A stretch of 64,000 bases of DNA from an uncultured Pseudodesulfovibrio sp. (GTDB lineage: Bacteria; Desulfobacterota; Desulfovibrionia; Desulfovibrionales; Desulfovibrionaceae), in assembly GCF_963662885.1 (NCBI RefSeq), contig NZ_OY760062.1, positions 1 through 64,000 on the forward strand. Reading direction: 5' to 3'. The notes below the pieces were generated by a model that was not told where the DNA came from, searched no databases, and saw nothing but the letters and a program-made list of their open reading frames with translations. Every line of letters begins with the position of its first letter. The first letter of the stretch is position 1. Made by a program: the position numbers and the translations under genes. Positions 35,784 to 44,255 of the stretch are shown in pieces.

Positions 35784-36853
35784 TATTTTGCCTCCATCAA
35801 AGTATAGTCCATGGTGCGCTGACGAGGCTTGAAACCGGCCCCTTCGACCAGACGGCGGATTTCTTCGCGGGACAGGCGGAAGGACACGCCGGCGGCCTTG
35901 ACCACGTTTTCCTCGATCATGGTCGAGCCGAAGTCGTTACCGCCGAAATAGAGAGCCAGTTGGGCGATCTTTGGGCCCATGGTCACCCAGGAGACCTGAA
36001 CGTTGTCCACGTTGTCCAGAACGATGCGCGATACGGCCAGGGTTCGCAGGTACTCCACGCTTGTCAGCTTGCGGCAGTGCGGCAGGGCCGTGTGGTCGGG
36101 CTGGAAGGTCCAGGGGATGAAGGCGGTGAACCCGTGGGTTCGGTCCTGTACCTCGCGCACGCGGAAGAGGTGTTCCAGCCGCTGGGCCGGAGTCTCCAGG
36201 TGTCCGAACATCATGGTCGCGGTGGTGCGCAGCCCTTGCTTGTGGGCCTCTTCCATGACGCCCAGCCACTGGTCGGAAGGACATTTGTTGGGGGCCACCC
36301 GTGAGCGGACCTCGTCAACGAGGATCTCGGCCCCGCCGCCGGGAATGGAGTCCAGGCCGGCTTCTCGCAGCCGCTGAATCACCTCGGCCACGGAGATGTC
36401 TTCCTTTTCACTCCAGAAGACCACTTCTGGCGGAGAAAAGGCATGGATGTGGACCGGATGATTCTCTTTGATCCACCGGAGCATGTCCTCGTACCAGGTC
36501 AGGGGCAGATCGGGATGGTGCCCACCCTGCATGAGAATCTGAGTGCCGCCCAAGGCCTTGGTCTCGTCGATTTTGCGCCCTATCTCCTCGAAGGAGAGCA
36601 CGTAGGCGTCCTTGTCACCCGTCTCGCGGTAGAACGCGCAGAACTTGCAGCAGCAGACGCAGACGTTGGAATAGTTGATGTTCCGGTCGACCACATAGGT
36701 GACGACAGGGTCGGGATGCTTGCGCAGACGGACCTGATGGGCCAGCCATCCTAGGTCATGGAAATCCGCCTCGGCGTAGAGCGACTGGGCCTCGTCAAAT
36801 CCAATTCGCTCCCCGCTCAACACCTTGTCAAAAATCGTATCAAGTTCACTCAT
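35783..36853 (-). CDS. mqnC: Cyclic dehypoxanthinyl futalosine synthase MqnC
   Basis: Radical SAM enzyme that closes the ring of dehypoxanthine futalosine. The cluster motif CxxxCxxC is Cys65, Cys69 and Cys72 within NYSNVCVCCCKFCAFYRE; two further cysteines in this stretch are unusual-looking but common in MqnC. QILMQGGHHPDLPL, HAFSPPEVVFW and LDSIPGGGAEIL are typical. Length is 356 residues. It is paralogous to mqnE upstream. Confidence 0.95.
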   Translation of the reverse strand: MSELDTIFDKVLSGERIGFDEAQSLYAEADFHDLGWLAHQVRLRKHPDPVVTYVVDRNINYSNVCVCCCKFCAFYRETGDKDAYVLSFEEIGRKIDETKALGGTQILMQGGHHPDLPLTWYEDMLRWIKENHPVHIHAFSPPEVVFWSEKEDISVAEVIQRLREAGLDSIPGGGAEILVDEVRSRVAPNKCPSDQWLGVMEEAHKQGLRTTATMMFGHLETPAQRLEHLFRVREVQDRTHGFTAFIPWTFQPDHTALPHCRKLTSVEYLRTLAVSRIVLDNVDNVQVSWVTMGPKIAQLALYFGGNDFGSTMIEENVVKAAGVSFRLSREEIRRLVEGAGFKPRQRTMDYTLMEAK

Positions 36854-36926
36854 ATCTATCTCTCTTGCTCAGTCATCCCATTCTTCGACGCCCTTATTCG
36901 TGCAGGGGGGAAGATGGGACGGGGCG

Positions 36927-38021
36927 CTAAATCTCGTTGAAAAGGGCGTCGCGTTCCACGGGCGTGCAGCCGCAGCCCCGGATCATGTCCTCGAGTTCGG
37001 AGCGGGTCAGCCCCTGCTCGGAAGTGGCTCCAGCCTCATGGCCGATTTTTTCCTCAACGACCGTGCCGTCGAAATCGTCGGCTCCGAACTTGAGCGCAGC
37101 CTGGGCCTGTTTGACACCAAGCATGACCCAGTAGGCCTTGATGTGCGGGATGTTGTCGAGCATCAGGCGGCAGACCGCGATGGTCTTCAGTTCCTCCAGC
37201 CCGGTGAGCGGATTGTCGATGGTCAGCTGGCTGTTTTCGGTCAGGAAGGGCAGGGGAATGAAACAGGTGTACCCGTTGCTGCGGTCCTGGGATTTGCGCA
37301 GCCGAACAAGATGGTCCACGCGTTCCTCAACGGTCTCAATGTGGCCGAAGAGCATGGTTCCGTTCGTTTTGAGTCCGAGTCCGTGCGCCTCTTCGTGGAT
37401 GGCCAGCCATTCGTCGGCTGTGGCCTTGCGCGGACAGAGCTGCTCCCGAACCCTCGGAGCGAAAATTTCTGCTCCGCCGCCGGGCATCATGTCGAGTCCA
37501 GCCGCCTTGAGCCGGGTCAGCACTTCGCGGGTGGAGATGTTCTCGAGGCGGGCGAAATGAGCGATCTCCACGGCGGTGAAACACTTGAGGGCCGCATCCG
37601 GGTATCGCTCGCGCACTGCGGACAGGACATCCTCGAAATATGCCAGGCCGAGCTTGGGATGGCAGCCGCCCACGATATGGACTTCGCGCGGCGGCAGGGG
37701 GGCGGCCTCAAGCTTGGCAAGGACATCCTCGCGGGTAAGCACGAAGCCGCCTGACTGGCCTTCCTCGCGCTGGTACGCGCAGAACACGCAGCCGTTGACG
37801 CAGACGTTGGTGTAGTTGACGTGGCGGTTGATCACGTAGAACGCCTTGTCTCCGTGCAGACGGGTGCGGGCGCGGTGGGCCAGAGCGCCAACGGCCAGCG
37901 GTTCCGGACACTGGAACAGTCGCACGCCGTCTTCGAAGGAGAGCCGTTCACCGGCTTCGACCTTGTCCCGTATGTCGGACAGGTCCATATTTTGGAAATA
38001 ATCGCTTTTGAACAGGTTCAT
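36927..38021 (-). CDS. mqnE: Aminofutalosine synthase MqnE
   Basis: Radical SAM enzyme joining the MqnA product to SAM-derived adenosine to give 6-amino-6-deoxyfutalosine. Radical SAM cysteines are Cys74, Cys78 and Cys81 in NYTNVCVNGCVFCAYQRE. Other hallmarks are EVHIVGGCHPKLGLAYFED, MMPGGGAEIFAPRV and NGTMLFGHIETVEERVDHL. Length 364 residues; AGGAG precedes the ATG. It starts three bases after the TetR gene. Confidence 0.94.
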   Translation of the reverse strand: MNLFKSDYFQNMDLSDIRDKVEAGERLSFEDGVRLFQCPEPLAVGALAHRARTRLHGDKAFYVINRHVNYTNVCVNGCVFCAYQREEGQSGGFVLTREDVLAKLEAAPLPPREVHIVGGCHPKLGLAYFEDVLSAVRERYPDAALKCFTAVEIAHFARLENISTREVLTRLKAAGLDMMPGGGAEIFAPRVREQLCPRKATADEWLAIHEEAHGLGLKTNGTMLFGHIETVEERVDHLVRLRKSQDRSNGYTCFIPLPFLTENSQLTIDNPLTGLEELKTIAVCRLMLDNIPHIKAYWVMLGVKQAQAALKFGADDFDGTVVEEKIGHEAGATSEQGLTRSELEDMIRGCGCTPVERDALFNEI

Positions 38022-38024
38022 GGG

Positions 38025-38663
38025 TTACTCCTGTGTAGGGATGTCGGCCAGGCCATGGCGCAGAAAGACGGCCAAGGCGCGGGCCTGGTCGGGCAGGGAG
38101 GTAGCGGGGGCAAGGCCGTTGTCCATCGAGGGCATGGCGTAGCCCTGGAGAAAACGGTCCATGACTGCATGCAGAGTGAACACGGCCATGTCCACGTCCA
38201 GATCCTTGGGCAATTGTCCGTCGCGGACGCCGCTTTCGATGAGCTGCCGGAGATACTTGGCGTGGGCTCCGCGGATTTCTCCGAGGAAACGCTCGCGCAG
38301 GGGGAAATTCTCGTTGAAGAGCATCTTCAGATAGATGCGGTAGAGGTTGGGATGTCCGTCCACGAACCGGGCCCCGGCCAGAAAGCTCTGTTCGATGCGC
38401 TCGAAGAAACCAAGATCAGGCGTGTCGCGGATAGCCTTGAGCGGCTTCTTGAAGTCGCTCACAGCCCGGCTGAAGAGGTGCTCGAACAGACCTTGCTTGT
38501 TGCCGAAATATTTGAAGAGAGAGCCTTTGGCGATGCCCAGCCGATCCACGATGCGGTTGACGGACGCCTGGTGGTAGCCGTGTTCGGCAAACTCCATGGT
38601 CGCCTCGTCCAGCACGCGTTGCCGCTTTTCGTCAGGTAGGTTCTCGAAGGTGTTTTTGGTCAA
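38025..38663 (-). CDS. TetR-family regulator heading the mqn operon
   Basis: A 212-residue repressor-type protein. The N-terminal helix-turn-helix is EFAEHGYHQASVNRIVDRLGIAKGSLFKYFGNKQGLFEHLF, followed by a helical ligand domain of no recognised class. The start is TTG at 38663, with GGGAG eight bases upstream; the next in-frame ATG lies inside the DNA-binding helix. The gene is three bases from mqnE, so it is cotranscribed with the menaquinone genes. A perfect palindrome at 38707-38726 lies in its promoter, consistent with autoregulation. The ligand is unknown. Confidence 0.9.
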   Translation of the reverse strand: MTKNTFENLPDEKRQRVLDEATMEFAEHGYHQASVNRIVDRLGIAKGSLFKYFGNKQGLFEHLFSRAVSDFKKPLKAIRDTPDLGFFERIEQSFLAGARFVDGHPNLYRIYLKMLFNENFPLRERFLGEIRGAHAKYLRQLIESGVRDGQLPKDLDVDMAVFTLHAVMDRFLQGYAMPSMDNGLAPATSLPDQARALAVFLRHGLADIPTQE

Positions 38664-38706
38664 TCGTGCAGCTCCCGCACTTGCGCTTTCCGGTCTGTTC
38701 CATTAG

Positions 38707-38726
38707 TGGTGACCAGGTGGTCACCA
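38707..38726. promoter_or_regulatory. Operator-like palindrome between TetR/mqnE and mqnD
   Basis: TGGTGACCA and TGGTCACCA form perfect nine-base arms around GG. It directly abuts the minus-strand -10 of the TetR-mqnECA promoter and lies 67 bases before mqnD, so a bound TetR could act on both directions. Confidence 0.7.
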
Positions 38727-38755
38727 TGAGTACAGGGGCACGGAGATTGTGTCAA
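38727..38755 (-). promoter_or_regulatory. Promoter of the TetR-mqnE-mqnC-mqnA operon
   Basis: On the minus strand TTGACA (38755 to 38750) and TACTCA (38732 to 38727) are 17 bases apart. The start point would fall in the palindrome at 38707-38726. Confidence 0.6.
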
Positions 38756-38792
38756 GCATGGTGGTGAAGTTGAATTAAAACAAAAGGTTATT

Positions 38793-39620
38793 ATGAATAA
38801 TGAACTGACTCTCGGCTACTCGCCCTGTCCCAACGATACATTTATCTTCCATGCCCTGACCAAGGGGCTGGTCCCATGGTCGGGCGGCTTGAGCGTGACC
38901 CTGGCCGATGTGGAGGAACTGAACGGCCTGGCATCCCGTGGCGCGTTGGACGTGGTCAAGGTGTCCACGGCTGCGGCCGCAGGGATCCTGGACGAGTACG
39001 TGCTGCTTCGGGCGGGCGGAGCCATGGGCTATGGTGCGGGGCCGGTGCTGGTCGCCGGAGAAGGGCGCACGCTCGAATCCCTGGACGGCGGCAAAGTCGC
39101 CATTCCGGGCGAGCGGACCACGGCCAACCTGATTTTCGGACTGTGCTGCCGTGAGGCCGGGATAAATGTCACGCGGGTACCCATGGTCTTCGATGAGGTC
39201 ATGCCTGCGGTGCAAGCCGGTCGCGTTGACGCGGGCGTTGTCATTCACGAGGGGCGGTTCACCTTTGCCGAGCGCGGCCTGAGCCGGGTTCTCGACCTGG
39301 GCGCATGGTGGGAGGCGCATACCGGCTTGCCCATTCCGCTGGGTGCCATCGCCATCAAACGGTCCTTGGGTATGGATGTGGCCCGGCGCATGAACGAGGC
39401 CATCCGTCAGAGCCTGCTGTTCGCGCGCAACGAGCCCGAAGCCGGGCGGGATTACATCCGCGAAAACGCCCAGGAGTTGAGCGAGGAGGTTATCCGGACG
39501 CACATCGAGACGTTTGTCACGGATTACAGCCTGGATGCAGGCGAGGCCGGAGTGCAGGCTGTCTCACGGCTGCTGGCCGAGGCGGGCTGCGATCGGAAGG
39601 ATATCTTTATCACTCTCTAG
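38793..39620 (+). CDS. mqnD: 1,4-dihydroxy-6-naphthoate synthase MqnD
   Basis: Forms 1,4-dihydroxy-6-naphthoate from cyclic dehypoxanthine futalosine, the last futalosine-specific step. The 275-residue protein carries the family signature SPCPNDTF at residues 10-17, VSTAAAAGIL, IPGERTTANL and the VIHEGRFTF segment with the important histidine near residue 151. AAAGG precedes the ATG. It is divergent from the TetR-mqnECA operon and ends in the same CTAG as the EamA gene on the other strand. Confidence 0.95.
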   Translation: MNNELTLGYSPCPNDTFIFHALTKGLVPWSGGLSVTLADVEELNGLASRGALDVVKVSTAAAAGILDEYVLLRAGGAMGYGAGPVLVAGEGRTLESLDGGKVAIPGERTTANLIFGLCCREAGINVTRVPMVFDEVMPAVQAGRVDAGVVIHEGRFTFAERGLSRVLDLGAWWEAHTGLPIPLGAIAIKRSLGMDVARRMNEAIRQSLLFARNEPEAGRDYIRENAQELSEEVIRTHIETFVTDYSLDAGEAGVQAVSRLLAEAGCDRKDIFITL

Positions 39621-40522
39621 GTGGCGGGAACGGGCTTCTTGGACCTGGTGTCCTGGCTGACATAGACGCCGGCGATGACCAGGGCCGAAGCCGCGTACTG
39701 CATCCAGTTGAGCCGTTCGCCCAAGAGGACAAGGCCCATGACCAGCGTGATGACCGGGATCAGGTTGATGAACGACGATGCCTGGCCCGCCGGAATCTTG
39801 GACATGCCGTAGTTGTACATGCCGTAGGCGCCGATGGTCACGAATACGCCCAGATAGAGCACGGAGGTCACCCCCACGGGGTCGAAGGCCGTGGGCAGGT
39901 GTGTGGACGGCAGGAAGAGCAGCGGGAAGTAGAACAGGGACCCCGTGAAAGCCTGGATCATGGTCAAGAACCACGGATTGTAGCGGTGGCTCAATTTCTT
40001 GAAGGCGATCATGTATCCGCAGGCGCAGATCATGGCCATGAATTCGAGGAAGTTCCCAAGCACCGGGTTGGACGCCGTCTCCGTGGCCTCGGCCACGCTG
40101 GACAGGACCACCGCGCCGAGAATGGCCAGACCGAATCCGGTCACCGTACGCCGCGTCAGGGGTTCGTTCAGGGTCAGGCGAGCGGCCACGGCCACCATGA
40201 GCGGCAGCAGGGCACAGATCATCCCGGCCTGGGATGCGTCGGTATAGGTCAGGGCCATGGCCTCGAAGACGAAATAGAAGCCCGGCTCGCAGATGCCCAT
40301 GAAGGCGAGCAGTTTCCAGTCACCCGGTTGGTAGTCGATTCGTTTCAGGGTCCGGAAGACCAGCAGGAAACAGATGGAGGCCACAAACATGCGGCCGAAG
40401 ATAACCACCATGGGATCGAACCGCTGAAAGGCGATCTTGAGCACGATGAATGAGCTGGCCCAAAGCAGGACCGCCACTCCGAGGGCCAGAAATGCCCTAG
40501 ATTTCCCGTCAGCGATGACCAT
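39617..40522 (-). CDS. EamA/DMT-family membrane transporter
   Basis: A 301-residue inner-membrane protein with two EamA repeats and about ten hydrophobic helices (first: LALGVAVLLWASSFIVLKIAF). The second repeat opens around NPVLGNFLEFMAMICACGYMIAF. I chose the ATG at 40522 because GGAG is seven bases upstream; a longer frame to 40567 has no support. The family exports metabolites or amino acids; the substrate is not predictable. Its stop overlaps that of mqnD. Confidence 0.88.
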   Translation of the reverse strand: MVIADGKSRAFLALGVAVLLWASSFIVLKIAFQRFDPMVVIFGRMFVASICFLLVFRTLKRIDYQPGDWKLLAFMGICEPGFYFVFEAMALTYTDASQAGMICALLPLMVAVAARLTLNEPLTRRTVTGFGLAILGAVVLSSVAEATETASNPVLGNFLEFMAMICACGYMIAFKKLSHRYNPWFLTMIQAFTGSLFYFPLLFLPSTHLPTAFDPVGVTSVLYLGVFVTIGAYGMYNYGMSKIPAGQASSFINLIPVITLVMGLVLLGERLNWMQYAASALVIAGVYVSQDTRSKKPVPAT

Positions 40523-40636
40523 GTTTACACTCCAGTGGATTTGATCGAACCGTCTACCATTGATCACCCGTGAAGGGAATGGGATTCCCCATCACATATT
40601 CGGATGGAGAGCATCGGGAACCCAGGGATCGTAAAA

Positions 40637-40674
40637 CGAGAAAAGGGCCCCGCCAAAGCGGAGCCCTTTTCTCG
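40637..40674. terminator. Bidirectional terminator-like hairpin
   Basis: Arms CGAGAAAAGGGC (40637-40648) and GCCCTTTTCTCG (40663-40674) are perfect and an inner CCGC/GCGG pairing tightens the stem. A-rich and T-rich stretches lie within the arms. It lies just after the end of the minus-strand gene at 40694 and upstream of the EamA gene. Confidence 0.7.
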
Positions 40675-40693
40675 GTGTTCTATGAAATTTCCC

Positions 40694-40963
40694 CTAGTGG
40701 GGGCAAACGGCGAGTACGTTGACCGGCTTGAAGCCGTTGTCCGGGTTCTCGGCGTAGCGGCAACCCAGGTGGGAATCGTCGCGCTTGTGCATGATGTCGG
40801 TTTCGGAACCGAGATAATGCGGACAACTGTTATTGTTGCAGATGAGGATGACTCCCCAACCGGTCTCGGGCGGCGCCAGCCATGCGTCAAGCCTTTTGCC
40901 GCAATGCGGACAGTCCCTGTCGGGCAACTCCGTGACGATGCCGGCGTATTCGTGAGTAACCAT
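40694..40963 (-). CDS. Small zinc-ribbon-like protein of unknown function
   Basis: An 89-residue soluble protein. Its start at 40963 (MVTHEYAGIV) is nine bases from AAGGAG. Cysteine pairs CPHCGK and CNNNSCPHY plus a later LGCRYAEN and C-terminal CPH suggest a zinc ribbon; the conserved-looking NGFKPVNVLAVCPH end is distinctive. I do not recognise a named family. It is flanked by its own promoter and terminator, so it is a single-gene unit. Confidence 0.75.
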   Translation of the reverse strand: MVTHEYAGIVTELPDRDCPHCGKRLDAWLAPPETGWGVILICNNNSCPHYLGSETDIMHKRDDSHLGCRYAENPDNGFKPVNVLAVCPH

Positions 40964-41016
40964 CTCTATCATCTCCTTATATGGTCGGATCAAACCGTCA
41001 TTGATTCAATGAAGAC

Positions 41017-41044
41017 AAGATAATCCCCCAACCCCGTCCGTCAA
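41017..41044 (-). promoter_or_regulatory. Candidate promoter of the zinc-ribbon gene
   Basis: Minus-strand TTGACG (41044 to 41039) and TATCTT (41022 to 41017) with a 16-base spacer, about 55 bases before the start at 40963. The rest of the 176-base gap up to 41139 shows nothing further. Confidence 0.4.
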
Positions 41045-41139
41045 GGTCAAGGGGTGTTTTTTTTGTCTGCGGGCCTTTTGCCGTTGGCGATTTGTGGCTT
41101 GAAACGACAGCCATCGGCCTGTGGAAGAGGAGAGTGAGC

Positions 41140-41667
41140 CTACTCCTCTCCCTCTATCTCACGGAGGAGACGGAAAAGGGCGCGGGTGTCTTTGGGAGGC
41201 TTGCTGTTGGCCTTTTCACGTCGTGCGCCGAGGGTCAGCTGGCGCAGTCGCTGTCCTTCCTCGGGATGGCTGTCGAAGAGGCTTTGCAGCAGGTCGTCGT
41301 CGCCGTCCAAGAGACGGTCGCGCAGGTCTTCGATGCGGCGGAAGGCCTTGGTCTTGACCTCGTGTCCGAGGTGGGCGGCATCGACCAGTTCGTTGACGTG
41401 GGTGGTGTCAAAGGTGCGCATGAGTTTGCCCACGTACTGCATGTGGCGGCGTTTAGCCTCATGCTTGGTCATGGTCTTGATGAGCAGCAGGGCCTTTTCC
41501 ACTTCGGGCGGCAGGCCTGCTTCCTTGACCACCTTGTCGCCCAGTGCGGCCAGGTCGGCCCCGAGCTGTTGCAGGGCGGTCATGTCGCGTTTGAGCTGCG
41601 AACGGCTCGGGCGGTCGTCGATCTCGTCGAAGTCGGAAGGGAGATAGGTCGGTTTCTTTTTTGCCAT
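41140..41667 (-). CDS. darP: YjgA/DarP-type ribosome-associated protein
   Basis: A 175-residue charged helical protein (DUF615 family). The start SDFDEIDDRPSRSQLKRDMTALQ and the QYVGKLMR motif are the family signature. In E. coli the homologue binds pre-50S particles and takes part in late maturation at the peptidyl-transferase centre. The ATG overlaps the stop of the lipoprotein gene upstream, so it is the last gene of the Mla-type operon, though its function appears unrelated. Confidence 0.9.
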   Translation of the reverse strand: MAKKKPTYLPSDFDEIDDRPSRSQLKRDMTALQQLGADLAALGDKVVKEAGLPPEVEKALLLIKTMTKHEAKRRHMQYVGKLMRTFDTTHVNELVDAAHLGHEVKTKAFRRIEDLRDRLLDGDDDLLQSLFDSHPEEGQRLRQLTLGARREKANSKPPKDTRALFRLLREIEGEE

Positions 41668-42284
41668 CAGTCTTTGAGCGGCGCGGCGGCCAGGTCGGTT
41701 TCAAGGTTGGCGTATATGTGTTCCACGCCCTGGGTCAAGCCTTTGATCAGGTTTTGGGGAGCGGCGTCGGCCAGAGGCACCCGCTCGGTGTAGGATCTGG
41801 AGAAGACGATGGCGTTGTCCGCGGTGGATTCGTCCACCACGAAAAACTGCATCTCCACCACGGCGGCGGGTTGTTCAGTGGAATAGTCTCCGTAAAGCGC
41901 GTTGACCGTACCCTCCAGGGTCAGCGTGGGAACGACCATGCTGCCCGGCTCGATGACGTGCGTGAACAGGCCGGACTCACTCAGCCAGCGGCGCAGTTCC
42001 GTGGTCAGCATGCTGCCGGGGGTGACAAAGTACATGTTGTAGAAGTCGGAGTCCACGTTGCCTTCCGCTCCCCGGTAAACCAGTTCGCGGGTGGAGTAGA
42101 GGTCCGAAACGGACAGTCTCCGAACCAGAAGAATGACATCTCGGGGAGCGTCGGCCTTTTGGGCGGTGCGTGCCGGGGATATCTGGTAATAGCGTTTTTC
42201 CAGGGGCTTGCCGCCCAGCTTGACGCAGGCCGAAGCTGCCAGGGCCGTGACCAGGAGGGCGAGGAGAAGGTGGTATCGTTTCAT
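41667..42284 (-). CDS. ABC-transport auxiliary lipoprotein (PqiC/Mla type)
   Basis: A 205-residue lipoprotein with a signal peptide and lipobox LAASAC near residue 20. The mature part has RYYQISPA, VRRLSVSDLYSTRELVYR and the C-terminal helix region of the ABC-type auxiliary lipoprotein family (PqiC-like). Such proteins help MCE proteins pass lipids through the periplasm. I chose the ATG at 42284; a GTG at 42293 is in frame. It follows the MCE-domain gene. Confidence 0.85.
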   Translation of the reverse strand: MKRYHLLLALLVTALAASACVKLGGKPLEKRYYQISPARTAQKADAPRDVILLVRRLSVSDLYSTRELVYRGAEGNVDSDFYNMYFVTPGSMLTTELRRWLSESGLFTHVIEPGSMVVPTLTLEGTVNALYGDYSTEQPAAVVEMQFFVVDESTADNAIVFSRSYTERVPLADAAPQNLIKGLTQGVEHIYANLETDLAAAPLKD

Positions 42285-42296
42285 GGCGGTCACCGC

Positions 42297-43448
42297 TTAA
42301 TTGCCTTCGGGATGGGGTTTGTTCGGCGGAGTGCCGAAGATCACGCCGGACGGGTATCGCTTGGCGTCTTCCGTGAGTTCCTTGACGTTCTGCATGACCT
42401 CTCGGGTGTCCTCGATGATGGATCGTACATTGGCCTCCTGCGAGGCGGCCACGCCGTTGAGACGGTTGACCAGGGCGTGAACCTTGCTGACCGCGTTGGC
42501 CAGGTCGGTCGAAGCCCGGGACATGTTCTCCAGGGTGGGCGCGATTTCGGCCATGGCCTTGTCCATGCGCGGGTCGGTCAGGGTCTTGCTCAGCACCTGG
42601 GAGGCCTGCTTGAAGCTGGCGATGGCCTCTCGTGTCTCGGCCGCTGCACGGATGATGTTGTCCGCGGACTCCTGGGTGATGCGATCGACGCCCGTCAGGA
42701 TCGAGGCCGTTTTCGGGATGATCTGTTCGGCCGCAGGATCGGCGAGCAGTTTGTCGGTACGGGCCAGAATACCGCGTGTGGACTGGAGGATGTCGAGCAT
42801 GCGGTTGCCCGCTTCTCTGCCGCCCTCGGTGTTCATGAAGTCATTGATGGTCCCGACGATGGACTTGACGTCCTTGATGATGGATTCGAGGTCTTCCTGC
42901 TTCAGGCTGCTCAGGGTCTTGCTGATGGTGGTCACTGCCTCCTCGACCCGGCTGAGGGTGGAGGGTACGGACGGGACATACGCGTGTTCAGGCGTCCAGT
43001 CGATGGGCAGAGGCGGGTTGCTCTCAGGGTCCTGGTAGATCGTGTTCAGAAACAGTTGGCCGGTCAGTCCCAGGGAAGTGGGGCGGATGCGCATGCCTCG
43101 TTTGGCGTCGCGGGCCACGTAGCTGATGAAGTCGTCTTCGGTCAGGTTCTCGAACAGGTCCGGGTTGATCTCGCATCGGACATAGACGTAGCGGGCTTCG
43201 TCGTCATTGGCCTCGGGATAGATGTTGGATACGAAATTGATCTCCGCCACCCGGCCTACCTGGACGCCGCGCAGCTTTACCGGAGAACCCACGGACAGCC
43301 CGTTGACCGACTCGTCGAAGTAGGTCTCCAGGGGGTAGGTCGTCTGGAAGAAGCGCCCGGCCCCGAGAATAACGACTACGGCCAGGAGCATGCCGGTGCC
43401 CAGAATGATATACAGGCCCAGCTTGAAATAGTCTTTTTTGCGTACCAT
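42297..43448 (-). CDS. mlaD: MlaD-type MCE-domain protein
   Basis: A 383-residue protein with one N-terminal membrane helix (GLYIILGTGMLLAVVVIL) and an MCE domain starting TYFDESVNGLSVGSPVKLRGVQVGRV. A long helical C-terminal part rich in heptads (about residues 190-350) follows, longer than in E. coli MlaD (183 residues), resembling the extended needle-forming MCE proteins. It would form a periplasmic hexamer attached to the permease encoded upstream. Confidence 0.92.
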   Translation of the reverse strand: MVRKKDYFKLGLYIILGTGMLLAVVVILGAGRFFQTTYPLETYFDESVNGLSVGSPVKLRGVQVGRVAEINFVSNIYPEANDDEARYVYVRCEINPDLFENLTEDDFISYVARDAKRGMRIRPTSLGLTGQLFLNTIYQDPESNPPLPIDWTPEHAYVPSVPSTLSRVEEAVTTISKTLSSLKQEDLESIIKDVKSIVGTINDFMNTEGGREAGNRMLDILQSTRGILARTDKLLADPAAEQIIPKTASILTGVDRITQESADNIIRAAAETREAIASFKQASQVLSKTLTDPRMDKAMAEIAPTLENMSRASTDLANAVSKVHALVNRLNGVAASQEANVRSIIEDTREVMQNVKELTEDAKRYPSGVIFGTPPNKPHPEGN

Positions 43449-43451
43449 TAC

Positions 43452-44246
43452 CTATCCTTGATCTGCAGGTTGCCGGTCCGGCTCGTGGCCGTGCGTATCC
43501 GGCTGCCGGAGAAAGAATCGCCGGACGGCCGGGTTTTCCGAGGTGTCCCGCAGTACGCGCGGGTCGCCCTCGGCCACGATGGATTTGACTTCCTTGTCGA
43601 GCATGATAACCCGATCCGCTATTTTGTAAATGCTTTCCAATTCGTGGGTGACGATGACAAAGGTGATGCCCAGATTCTTGGACAGATCGAGGATCAGCTC
43701 GTCCAGGACCGCGCTTGAAATGGGGTCCAGCCCCGCACCCGGTTCGTCCAGAAAGAGGATACCGGGATCGAGCGCCATGGCCCGGGCTATGGCCGCCCGC
43801 TTCTTCATGCCGCCGGACAGGGCCGCCGGCATCTTGAAGGCCGCATTCTCCATGTCGACCATGGCCAGCTTGGACTTGGCGACGAGTTCCACCGCCTCGG
43901 GCGGCAGATCGGTGAACTCCTCTAGCGGAAGCATGACGTTCTGCACCACGGACATGGACCCGAAAAGCGCTCCCATCTGGTACATCACCCCGAATTTGCG
44001 GATGATCTCCTCACGTGTCCTGCCCGAGGCCGAGGTCAGTTCCTGGTCGCCGTACCAGACCTGTCCGGCAATGGGTTCGACCAGGCCGATCATGTTCTTG
44101 AGCAGGGTCGATTTGCCGCACCCCGAGCCGCCGAGGATGATGAAGACCTCGCCTCGATTGATGTCGAAGGTGACGTCGTCCACGATGACGGTGTCGCCGT
44201 AGCCGCAGGTCAGGTTGCGCACGCTGATTACTGGTGTGTTTTCCAT
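43452..44246 (-). CDS. mlaF: MlaF-type ABC transporter ATP-binding protein
   Basis: A 264-residue ATPase with Walker A GGSGCGKST, LSGGMKKRAAIARAMA signature and Walker B ILFLDEPGAGLDP. The MYQMGALFGSMSVVQNV segment after Walker A is typical of MlaF/Ttg2A. It energises the lipid transporter with the permease encoded 10 bases upstream. Confidence 0.95.
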   Translation of the reverse strand: MENTPVISVRNLTCGYGDTVIVDDVTFDINRGEVFIILGGSGCGKSTLLKNMIGLVEPIAGQVWYGDQELTSASGRTREEIIRKFGVMYQMGALFGSMSVVQNVMLPLEEFTDLPPEAVELVAKSKLAMVDMENAAFKMPAALSGGMKKRAAIARAMALDPGILFLDEPGAGLDPISSAVLDELILDLSKNLGITFVIVTHELESIYKIADRVIMLDKEVKSIVAEGDPRVLRDTSENPAVRRFFLRQPDTHGHEPDRQPADQG

Positions 44247-44255
44247 GCCCGCCGC

